From assembly GCA_946186175.1 (NCBI GenBank), contig CAMHMG010000215.1, forward strand, positions 1 through 5,094: a stretch of DNA of 5,094 bases, written 5' to 3'. The position numbers and the translations under genes are program-made. The notes below the pieces were generated by a model. The model was given only the letters and a program-made list of their open reading frames with translations. It searched no databases and was not told the DNA's origin. This document shows, in pieces, positions 1 to 4,868 of the stretch. Numbering within the stretch: the first letter of the stretch is position 1; every line of letters begins with the position of its first letter. The DNA is from an uncultured Clostridia bacterium (GTDB lineage: Bacteria; Bacillota; Clostridia; Lachnospirales; Lachnospiraceae).

Positions 1-505
1 AAAGAATTTCGGGATCATTTATTACTCCTCTTACTACCGCAACTCTCTGCTGCTGTCCTCCGGATAACTGTGTTGGAAACTTACGGCTATCCATATCGCT
101 GATCTCCACCCTTGAAAGAAGCTCCTTAGCCTTGACTGCAAGAGCCTTTCTGTCTTTTGTTCTAAGCAGTCCGCTAACCATCACATTGTCAAGTGCGCTC
201 ATGGTATCATTTAAGTAATTCTGCTGGAAGACAAAACCGCAATGATTCTTTCTAAACTTTGCAAGCTTATCATTAGAATATCCTGAGATATCTTCATCTC
301 CGTAAACAACCTTTCCAAGTGTCGGTCGGTCAATTCCCGAAAGTGCATATAGAAGTGTACTCTTACCCGATCCCGAGTTACCCATGATCACGGTGAAATC
401 CCCTTTGTAAATTTCAAGATTAAGGTTTCTAAGTACATGCTGCTGTACTGATTCATTAGAAAAAGTTTTTGATAAATCTGTTACTTTTAATATTGTTTCT
501 GACAT
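1..505 (-). CDS. ABC transporter ATP-binding protein, LolD/MacB/BceA type (partial, C-terminus off the left edge)
   Basis: This is the nucleotide-binding subunit of an ABC transporter, which hydrolyses ATP at the inner face of the membrane to drive a separate permease. 168 codons are visible from an ATG at 505, preceded by a good ribosome binding site (AAAGGAAGG). The protein starts MSETILKVTDLSKTF. Walker A is GNSGSGKST (residues 42-50), followed by LSGIDRPTLGKV, typical of the LolD/MacB/BceA group. The Q-loop is FVFQQ (91-95) and the ABC signature is LSGGQQQR (147-154). Walker B, the D-loop and the H-loop lie beyond the edge. After the signature it reads VAVVRGVINDPEIL, where most relatives have VAIARAL, a small deviation. 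By family habit an FtsX/MacB-like permease should follow downstream, outside the window; that is inference. Substrate cannot be told: antimicrobial peptide export or resistance, lipoprotein release and other roles are all possible. Confidence 0.92.
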   Translation of the reverse strand, partial: MSETILKVTDLSKTFSNESVQQHVLRNLNLEIYKGDFTVIMGNSGSGKSTLLYALSGIDRPTLGKVVYGDEDISGYSNDKLAKFRKNHCGFVFQQNYLNDTMSALDNVMVSGLLRTKDRKALAVKAKELLSRVEISDMDSRKFPTQLSGGQQQRVAVVRGVINDPEIL

Positions 506-578
506 ATTTGTCACCCTTCCTTTAATTACATTAATTGTTTAACTTATCTCTGGTTATTACAACTTCGTATACACGTCA

Positions 579-599
579 TGTGCTTACGCATAAGCTACA
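579..599. promoter_or_regulatory. Imperfect dyad in the ABC gene leader
   Basis: TGTGCTTA (579-586) faces TAAGCTACA (591-599) across a 4-base loop, pairing as 8 bp with one bulged base; the inner GCTTA/TAAGC pairs perfectly. It lies between the candidate ABC promoter and the ABC start codon. It could be an operator or a leader hairpin. There is no further evidence for either. Confidence 0.25.
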
Positions 600-612
600 G
601 AGTTATTCACAT

Positions 613-641
613 CTTATAACAAAAAAATAGAGAAGTCTTAA
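613..641 (-). promoter_or_regulatory. Candidate sigma-A promoter for the ABC gene
   Basis: Read leftward, TTAAGA (641-636) is followed after 17 bases by TATAAG (618-613), matching the -35 and -10 consensus at 4/6 and 5/6. The start point would be near 606, giving a leader of about 100 bases. The -35 box sits inside the preceding terminator hairpin. It is the best candidate in the spacer but a modest one. Confidence 0.3.
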
Positions 642-654
642 TCTGATTCTTCTC
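621..654 (-). terminator. Leftward intrinsic terminator (or attenuator) upstream of the ABC gene
   Basis: On the minus strand GAGAAG (654-649) pairs with CTTCTC (635-630), with an inner AAT/ATT pairing in the loop, and is followed by TA and a run of seven T (627-621). The T run exists only in the leftward direction. It would stop transcripts running left out of the toxin locus. If the ABC transcript started further upstream, it would act as an attenuator for the ABC gene. Confidence 0.6.
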
Positions 655-713
655 CATTCCTTAAATGATTCTTAATTATAAATAATGGTTTTAGATATCT
701 TATGTTTTTCAAA

Positions 714-741
714 TTGACATTTATACACTATTTGATATAAT
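714..741 (+). promoter_or_regulatory. Strong sigma-A promoter for the antitoxin-like RNA
   Basis: A perfect -35 TTGACA (714-719) and perfect -10 TATAAT (736-741) are separated by 16 bases. Transcription would start near 748 and run right. No protein gene with a ribosome binding site follows; the next features are two hairpins that run antisense into the 3' end of the small toxin gene. This suggests a dedicated RNA promoter. Confidence 0.7.
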
Positions 742-747
742 ATACTT

Positions 748-851
748 AATCAAGCAGCCGGAAGGTGAGGTTGCTCACCTGATCTGGCAAAATGTTTTAT
801 GTATTATGAAATAGCCGTCCATTACTTTGTCAGGTGCAGGATGGCTATTTC
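748..851 (+). ncRNA. Putative antisense (antitoxin) RNA of a type I toxin-antitoxin locus
   Basis: This is a predicted transcript of about 100 nt from the consensus promoter at 714-741. Its 5' part folds into a hairpin at 757-788: an outer GCCGGA/TCTGGC stem with one G.U pair, a 2-base bulge, then a perfect 7-bp AGGTGAG/CTCACCT stem capped by GTTG. Its 3' end is the hairpin at 808-851, where the last 7 bases (845-851) overlap the toxin's stop codon and last codons in antisense. The convergent arrangement of a regulatory RNA and a short hydrophobic peptide gene sharing a 3' hairpin is the known layout of par/Fst-like and other Gram-positive type I systems. Both ends are inferred from the promoter and hairpin, not measured. 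The right end could lie a few bases past 851, and a longer antisense product is possible. Confidence 0.6.
808..851. terminator. Shared hairpin at the convergent 3' ends of toxin mRNA and antisense RNA
   Basis: GAAATAGCCGTCC (808-820) faces GGATGGCTATTTC (839-851), 13 bp around an 18-base loop. In rightward RNA all 13 positions pair, one as G.U; in leftward RNA the same position is an A-C mismatch. The toxin stop codon (845-847) lies inside the stem. T content after the stem is modest in both directions, so it may be a weaker terminator and also an RNA-RNA pairing site. Confidence 0.65.
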
Positions 852-928
852 TTATGTCTGGAGTCTATGTAGGTTATTACTGCTACCAACATGATAACAA
901 ATGTAAGTAAGTCATTCCATGAAACCAT
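845..928 (-). CDS. Small holin-like toxin peptide (27 aa), type I toxin-antitoxin candidate
   Basis: A 27-residue peptide begins MVSWNDLLTF and ends TYIDSRHKK. It starts at the ATG at 928, with a good Shine-Dalgarno AAAGGGTGAT (942-933) just upstream. Residues 7-20 form one hydrophobic helix (LLTFVIMLVAVITY), followed by a charged basic tail. Length, single membrane span and the TYID-plus-lysine ending match the putative holin-like toxin family of Firmicutes (Hol_Tox type, relatives of type I toxins). Such peptides insert in the membrane and harm the cell when their antisense RNA is lacking; that role is inferred by family. A small hairpin (CTGT 943-946 / ACAG 957-960) abuts the Shine-Dalgarno and could limit translation. 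The stop codon is inside the shared terminator stem, a compact arrangement expected of a real locus and unlikely by chance. Too short for routine gene callers. Confidence 0.72.
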   Translation of the reverse strand: MVSWNDLLTFVIMLVAVITYIDSRHKK

Positions 929-994
929 AATAATCACCCTTTCTGTCAAGCTCAGAACAGGCAAGAACCATCCCCCGGCTACCCGGTTAAATAT

Positions 995-1022
995 ACTATA
1001 AGAAGTATTACGTGTAATTCAA
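995..1022 (-). promoter_or_regulatory. Candidate promoter of the toxin mRNA
   Basis: Read leftward, TTGAAT (1022-1017) and TATAGT (1000-995) are separated by 16 bases, matching consensus at 4/6 and 5/6. Start would fall near 988, giving a leader of about 60 bases that opens with a short CCGG-GTAG-CCGG hairpin. Weaker than the opposing antisense promoter, as type I loci usually require. Confidence 0.5.
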
Positions 1023-1062
1023 TTATGCTTTTCAAATGTTCACAATTATAATATAATGATAT

Positions 1063-1089
1063 GGGTGTCAAGAGTACCTTTTGCCACCC
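1063..1089. promoter_or_regulatory. Imperfect inverted repeat upstream of the LytTR-FHA gene
   Basis: GGGTGTCAAGAG (1063-1074) and CTTTTGCCACCC (1078-1089) are inverted copies matching at 10 of 12 positions (11 pair if G.T is counted) around the 3-base centre TAC. No T run follows on either strand, so it is not an ordinary terminator. It lies about 90 bases before the LytTR start and could be an operator for that gene or for the divergent toxin promoter. LytTR proteins usually bind direct repeats, so autoregulation through this site is only a guess. Confidence 0.3.
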
Positions 1090-1179
1090 TGTGATATACG
1101 AGTTGCTATTGACATATATAATATATTATCAAATCAGCATTGTCAATTATTTATATGTCGCAAAAGGAGTGATTTTTAA

Positions 1180-1830
1180 TTGAACAAGATATCCATTCAA
1201 AGTAATATAATTATGATTGCTGCTAAGAACGGCGATTACCGAATACCTGTCCGTGATGTCATCTACATCGAAAGTGAACTTCGCACAATCAACATTTATA
1301 CAGCAGATGACACCTATCATTGCTATGAGCGTCTTGATCTGATTGAAAAACAATTAGTTCGCTTTGGTTTCATTCGCTGTCACCAGAATTATCTCGTGCA
1401 GGCAGACTATATCATATGCTTTGATAATCACACTTTGCAACTTAGAGGCACCGACTTCGCTGTTCCTGTAAGTCGCAGATGTCATAAAGAAATCCGTGAG
1501 CATATGCTTGATGATAACTATAACGGAATACTGACATGCATAGAAGGTTTTTATGCAGGCTATATTGTCAAACTTGAACCTAATCAGCCATTTATGATCG
1601 GTCGTGATGGTAATGTCGCAGATATAATCATTCAGCTTCCTATGGTAGACAGACTGCACTGCAGGCTCATTTATCATGACTACAACGGCGAATATGAAAT
1701 CACAGATTATTCGTCTAACGGAACATTCATTCATGATGATATCCGTCTGATACCGAAACAGAGTTATACACTCGAACCCGACAGTACAATTTGTTTCGGT
1801 GACAGAACCAATATCTTCAAGGTCTTATAA
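1180..1830 (+). CDS. LytTR DNA-binding domain fused to an FHA domain (receiver-less regulator)
   Basis: A 216-residue cytoplasmic protein, probably a transcription regulator. The start is a TTG at 1180, chosen because AAAGGAGTGATT (1163-1174) sits just upstream; the next ATG (1213) has no such site. Residues about 14-110 are a LytTR domain: IPVRDVIYIES opens it and FIRCHQNYLVQADYI (64-78) is the conserved core (F-x-R-C-H-x-[SN]-Y-L-V). Residues about 122-214 are an FHA domain, normally a phosphothreonine reader: GR (141-142), VDRLHCRL (156-163) and DYSSNGTF (176-183). There is no receiver domain, so control by a histidine kinase is not expected; input may come through the FHA domain from a Ser/Thr kinase (inference). 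Oddly, the serine of the usual SRxH motif is Asp157. Neighbours are divergent or convergent, so it is monocistronic. Target genes are unknown. Confidence 0.9.
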   Translation: MNKISIQSNIIMIAAKNGDYRIPVRDVIYIESELRTINIYTADDTYHCYERLDLIEKQLVRFGFIRCHQNYLVQADYIICFDNHTLQLRGTDFAVPVSRRCHKEIREHMLDDNYNGILTCIEGFYAGYIVKLEPNQPFMIGRDGNVADIIIQLPMVDRLHCRLIYHDYNGEYEITDYSSNGTFIHDDIRLIPKQSYTLEPDSTICFGDRTNIFKVL

Positions 1831-1849
1831 TAGTTATAATAAATACAAG

Positions 1850-1917
1850 AAAAACTCTTGTCCATATTGATATGTATCCGGAATCCTAAACACGTATCAA
1901 TTAAGACAAGAGTTTTT
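1850..1917. terminator. Long bidirectional terminator hairpin between convergent genes
   Basis: AAAAACTCTTGTC (1850-1862) pairs with GACAAGAGTTTTT (1905-1917), 13 perfect pairs. After a 3x3 internal loop, a second 10-bp stem, ATTGATATGT (1866-1875) with ACGTATCAAT (1892-1901, one U.G), closes a 16-base loop. T runs follow on both strands, so it serves the LytTR-FHA gene (20 bases after its stop) and the convergent membrane protein gene (24 bases after its stop). Confidence 0.88.
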
Positions 1918-1940
1918 TATTTAAACCTTTACTGTTATCT

Positions 1941-2219
1941 TTATAACCCAAAGCTGAATATAGCAGCTACATAAAAAGCGATAACCAGAACAGGAGTCAG
2001 ACAATCCAATATACCCAATACTTTGACAGCTTTGTCTTCCTTGTCAAGCTTACGACCTGCAAAGAAAAATGTAAAGCCTAGAAACGCTAACAACATTGTC
2101 ACTGCAATAACTTTCCTGATCATCTGTGAATCATGACCTGATACGATCAGACCATAGGATACACCTGCTGAAATTAATGGAATTAACTCTGTTATAATAG
2201 CAATTTTCTTCTTATTCAT
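1941..2219 (-). CDS. Small membrane protein of unknown function, three predicted helices (92 aa)
   Basis: I do not recognise this family. The 92-residue protein begins MNKKKIAIITELIP and has three hydrophobic stretches at about residues 5-26, 36-54 and 66-90. A charged loop GRKLDKEDKAVK (55-66) separates the second and third; the inner lysine-rich N-terminus suggests it starts in the cytoplasm. There is no signal peptide cleavage site and no enzyme motif. The ATG at 2219 is supported by AAAAGGAG (2236-2229), about 9 bases upstream. It has its own promoter (2296-2324) right after the terminator of the pqqD-like gene and ends at the bidirectional hairpin, so it is a single-gene unit. Possible roles range from a small accessory subunit to a stress-related membrane protein; nothing here decides. 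Confidence 0.78.
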   Translation of the reverse strand: MNKKKIAIITELIPLISAGVSYGLIVSGHDSQMIRKVIAVTMLLAFLGFTFFFAGRKLDKEDKAVKVLGILDCLTPVLVIAFYVAAIFSFGL

Positions 2220-2295
2220 AATTATATTCTCCTTTTCTTTAAAAGTCGTGTGCTGTATTTCATTTGTTATCTTATGTGCTTATTATATTGCTTGA

Positions 2296-2324
2296 ATTAT
2301 AATATTGAAAGTGTCATATGTCAT
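2296..2324 (-). promoter_or_regulatory. Sigma-A-like promoter for the 92-aa membrane protein gene
   Basis: Read leftward, ATGACA (2324-2319) is followed by 17 bases and a perfect TATAAT (2301-2296). This gives a start near 2289 and a leader of about 70 bases. The -35 box lies 6 bases after the preceding terminator stem. A second TATAAT (2287-2282) is present but lacks a good -35. Confidence 0.55.
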
Positions 2325-2329
2325 TAAAT

Positions 2330-2371
2330 GAAAATGCGGGAAAGTGACAAATGTCACTCTCCCGCATTTTC
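2330..2371 (-). terminator. Strong leftward intrinsic terminator after the pqqD-like gene
   Basis: Arms 2330-2348 and 2353-2371 form a 19-bp stem with the loop AAAT. In leftward RNA every position pairs (one G.U); in rightward RNA that position is A-C. The stem carries a GC core (GCGGGA) and ends in TTTTC followed by ATTT. It begins 14 bases after the stop codon of the gene it ends. Confidence 0.87.
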
Positions 2372-2385
2372 CCATTGTTTATATA

Positions 2386-2745
2386 TCACTCCTGATTCAA
2401 CGCAACGAACCCATACTGCTCTAATATCCGCATATATTCTGACAGACGCTCATATAAAGGTTCAGCTTTCTCACCATAGTGCTCAGAAACCTTGATTCCA
2501 AGCTCATATATACTCGTCTTACCGTCAATAAGGAGCCAGATTTTATTGCCGATTCCCTGAAGGTGTATCTGCGACACCTTAGGCTTTTTAAAGAACTTTT
2601 GGGCAATCCTGTTGAATGCACCCTTATTCTCTACAAATATTGTAACATTACCGTTTTTATCCTGCTCCCACTTATAAGTTTCCACTCTCTTAGGAATATA
2701 ATCAAGATAATTCTTTGACTGAGCATTTTTCTTATTTGGTTTCAT
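2386..2745 (-). CDS. PqqD-family protein (stand-alone RiPP-recognition-like winged helix)
   Basis: A 119-residue soluble protein with the PqqD fold. Its signature is IWLLIDGKTSIYELGIKV (residues 69-86), matching the family pattern of a tryptophan, a DG turn and a following helix, then the C-terminal helix with RILEQYGFV (106-114). Residues 12-50 (NYLDYIPKRVETYKW and VENKGAFNRIAQKFF) form an N-terminal extension that PqqD itself lacks but that I associate with stand-alone clostridial members. PqqD domains bind leader peptides of ribosomally made peptides for radical SAM enzymes; no such enzyme or precursor is in the window, so the role here is open. Start: a GTG at 2748 and ATG at 2745 are adjacent in frame; GGAG (2757-2754) is 8 bases from the ATG, so I chose ATG. 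It follows the OPT gene by 53 bases with no terminator between, so the two are probably one transcript. Confidence 0.87.
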   Translation of the reverse strand: MKPNKKNAQSKNYLDYIPKRVETYKWEQDKNGNVTIFVENKGAFNRIAQKFFKKPKVSQIHLQGIGNKIWLLIDGKTSIYELGIKVSEHYGEKAEPLYERLSEYMRILEQYGFVALNQE

Positions 2746-2798
2746 CACATATTCTCCAATTCAATCTTAACATATCAAACTTTAAGCAACAATGAGCA

Positions 2799-4697
2799 TT
2801 ATTTTTTCGCTGCTTTTTTATCATCTGCTTTAACATATTTAACCACGGCTAAAATCATAAGTACCATCAAAATGATTCCGCCAATAGTTCCGGTATTAAC
2901 CGAACCTGAAAGATCCATCTTATCAGCAACCTTAGCTACTGCAAGGATTGCAAGAAGAATTCCGACAAGACCTTCACCTGCAATCATTCCCGAGCAGAAT
3001 AATACTCCAGCGCCTGCTTCTGATTCTTTGTTCTTCTTATCAGCAAAATGTCTGATTATACCACCTATCATAATTGTTGAACTAAGCTCTAATGGGAGAT
3101 ATAAACCGATTGCAACAGGAAGAACCGGAATTCCTAGTATCTCTACAACAACTGCAGCAAAGATTCCAATGAATACAAGTGCCCATGGAAGATTGCCATC
3201 CATAACACCCTCTACTATCATTTTCATAAGTGTTGCCTGTGGAGCTGCAAGGTCCTTAGTTCCAAATCCCCAAGCAGAATCAAGAAGAATCAGAACTCCA
3301 CCGATTGTAAATGCTGATATAACCGCACCGATAAGCTCACCAATCTGCTGCTTCTTAGGTGTTGCACCAAGAATATAACCGGTCTTAAGATCCTGTGAAG
3401 TATCACCTGCCATTGCAGCAACGATACAGATAATAGATCCTATAGAGATAGCACCCACCATACCGTGTGCTCCAACATCTCCTGTAGCTTTTAAACATAG
3501 AGTTGAGAACAAAAGTGTTGCTATAGCCATACCTGATACAGGATTGTTACTGCTTCCTACAAGTCCAACCATTCTTGATGAAACTGCACCAAAGAAGAAA
3601 CCGAATAATACTATAAGAATTGCACCAATGAATGATACAGGAATCTGCGGAAGTAACCAGATAAGAACTGCAAGTACTGCAACGCCACCAACTACGAAAC
3701 GCATATCAAGATCCTGCTCTGTTCTCTTAGTTCCGTTACCATTTCCACCCCTCATGCCTTTAACTGCATCAACAAATGTTGTTACAATAAGCGGCATTGA
3801 TTTAATAAGACTTATAATACCACCGGCTGCAACCATACCTGCACCGATGTATCTTATGTAACTGCTCCAGATTGCCGCTGCGCCATCTGCCGCATACATA
3901 TTGGCAATTGTATCGGAGCCAGGATATAATACAGTATCTCCACCGAAAGTTACAATAGCAGGAATAAGTACAAACCAACCAAGTATACCACCTGCAAACA
4001 TATATGAAGAAATCTTGGCTCCACAGATGTAACCAACACCGATAAGTGCAGGATATACTTCTGCAGAAAGCTCAGTTTTTAACGATTTAATAGGTGCTGT
4101 TATAACACCAGGTACAACTTTAAGTCCGTCAACAACGAACTTGAAAAGAGCTGCAAGTCCCATTCCGACAAATACAGTCTTAGCACTTGCACCGCCTTCT
4201 TCTCCCGCAAGAAGAACCTCGGCACACGCTGTTCCTTCAGGATATGGAAGGATTCCATGTTCTTTAACTATCAATGCATTACGAAGCGGAACCATGAATA
4301 ATACTCCCAAAAGTCCTCCGCATAATGCTATAAGTGAAATAGTTACTAAGCTTGGAGTGTCTGTCACACCCTCTTTTGCCCATAAAAAAAGACATGGCAT
4401 AGTAAATATAGCTCCTGCTGCAAGGGACTCACCTGCAGAACCAACAGTCTGTACTATATTACTCTCAAGCACTGAATCCTTGCGCATAATAACTCTGATA
4501 ACACCCATAGATATAACTGCCGCAGGAATAGATGCTGAAACTGTCATACCTACTCTAAGTCCTAGATAAGCATTAGCAGCACCGAATATAATAGCAAGCA
4601 AAATACCCATGATTATAGAGGTTGCTGTAAATTCCGGTGTAATCTTTTCTGCCGGAATATACGGTTTAAATGTTTCTTGTGTTTGTTTTTCGTTCAT
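2799..4697 (-). CDS. OPT-family oligopeptide transporter
   Basis: A 632-residue integral membrane protein of the OPT family, which moves short peptides or metal-chelate compounds across the membrane by cation symport; the bacterial branch is less characterised and the substrate cannot be named. Conserved stretches: NAYLGLRVGMTVSASIPAA (42-60), PYPEGTACAEVL (151-162), GSSNNPVSGM (381-390), GDTSQDLKTGYILGATPKKQ (431-450), VLPVAIGLYLPLELS (525-539) and GEGLVGI (574-580). Hydrophobic segments fill most of the length, with a hydrophilic loop at about 315-332 (RGGNGNGTKRTEQDLD) and a lysine-rich cytoplasmic tail. Full length for the family. An upstream in-frame ATG (4757) would add 20 residues, but the ATG at 4697 has a near-perfect Shine-Dalgarno and the longer start overlaps the promoter, so the shorter form is right. 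A good promoter lies at 4729-4757. The pqqD-like gene follows in the same unit. Confidence 0.95.
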   Translation of the reverse strand: MNEKQTQETFKPYIPAEKITPEFTATSIIMGILLAIIFGAANAYLGLRVGMTVSASIPAAVISMGVIRVIMRKDSVLESNIVQTVGSAGESLAAGAIFTMPCLFLWAKEGVTDTPSLVTISLIALCGGLLGVLFMVPLRNALIVKEHGILPYPEGTACAEVLLAGEEGGASAKTVFVGMGLAALFKFVVDGLKVVPGVITAPIKSLKTELSAEVYPALIGVGYICGAKISSYMFAGGILGWFVLIPAIVTFGGDTVLYPGSDTIANMYAADGAAAIWSSYIRYIGAGMVAAGGIISLIKSMPLIVTTFVDAVKGMRGGNGNGTKRTEQDLDMRFVVGGVAVLAVLIWLLPQIPVSFIGAILIVLFGFFFGAVSSRMVGLVGSSNNPVSGMAIATLLFSTLCLKATGDVGAHGMVGAISIGSIICIVAAMAGDTSQDLKTGYILGATPKKQQIGELIGAVISAFTIGGVLILLDSAWGFGTKDLAAPQATLMKMIVEGVMDGNLPWALVFIGIFAAVVVEILGIPVLPVAIGLYLPLELSSTIMIGGIIRHFADKKNKESEAGAGVLFCSGMIAGEGLVGILLAILAVAKVADKMDLSGSVNTGTIGGIILMVLMILAVVKYVKADDKKAAKK

Positions 4698-4702
4698 TTC
4701 TT

Positions 4703-4710
4703 CCTCCTTT
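4703..4710 (-). promoter_or_regulatory. Ribosome binding site that fixes the OPT start
   Basis: AAAGGAGG (4710-4703), followed by AAGAA, precedes the ATG at 4697. It is close to the full anti-Shine-Dalgarno complement at normal spacing. No comparable site precedes the upstream in-frame ATG at 4757, so the 20-residue extension is rejected. Confidence 0.85.
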
Positions 4711-4728
4711 AAACACATAATGTTCAAT

Positions 4729-4757
4729 ATTATACTCTTTCTCTTATGATAATACAA
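4729..4757 (-). promoter_or_regulatory. Sigma-A promoter of the OPT-pqqD unit
   Basis: Read leftward, TTGTAT (4757-4752) is separated by 17 bases from a perfect TATAAT (4734-4729). The start would fall near 4722, giving a short leader of about 25 bases ending in the strong ribosome binding site. Confidence 0.68.
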
Positions 4758-4868
4758 GGGTTTTTGTTAATTTTGTAGTAAAACTTTACTTATTTCACTT
4801 GTATTTTTTATTTATTATTACGAAATATTTTACTAAAATCAACATCATTACATCATCTTATATAAACC
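4758..4868. other. AT-rich spacer upstream of the OPT promoter
   Basis: No gene is seen here. It contains TAGTAAAA (4776-4783), part of the near-palindrome AGTAAAACTTTACT (4777-4790 region), and an inverted copy TTTTACTA (4828-4835). The second copy lies in the 13-base dyad ATTTTACTAAAAT (4827-4839), whose arms match a CodY box but whose centre does not. These could be operators for the OPT unit; evidence is weak. Confidence 0.3.

Noticed and set aside
1109..1137. Perfect TTGACA at 1109-1114 as the LytTR-FHA promoter
   Set aside because: At 16-18 bases downstream there is no acceptable -10. The TATAAT at 1117-1122 and TATTAT at 1124-1129 are too close to it. TTGCTA (1103-1108) with TATTAT has a 15-base spacer; the promoter stays unassigned.
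1354..1734. Minus-strand open frame of 126 codons opposite the LytTR-FHA gene
   Set aside because: It is antisense to two well-recognised domains, lacks a ribosome binding site and matches no family. The same applies to the frame at 1147-1353.
1850..1917. Long hairpin read as a miniature transposable element
   Set aside because: It has T runs on both sides and lies exactly between convergent stop codons, with no target-site duplication seen; a bidirectional terminator explains it.
2421..2718. Overlapping frames on both strands within the pqqD-like gene (2421-2621 minus, 2479-2718 plus)
   Set aside because: The PqqD signature supports a single frame; the others have no ribosome binding site or family features.
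2872..4569. Several plus-strand open frames (2872-3378, 3544-3861, 4141-4569) opposite the OPT gene
   Set aside because: They are proline-, serine- and threonine-rich shadow translations of a membrane protein, without ribosome binding sites.
4698..4757. 20-residue N-terminal extension of the OPT protein
   Set aside because: The upstream ATG lacks a ribosome binding site and the extension overlaps the promoter; the downstream ATG has a near-perfect one.
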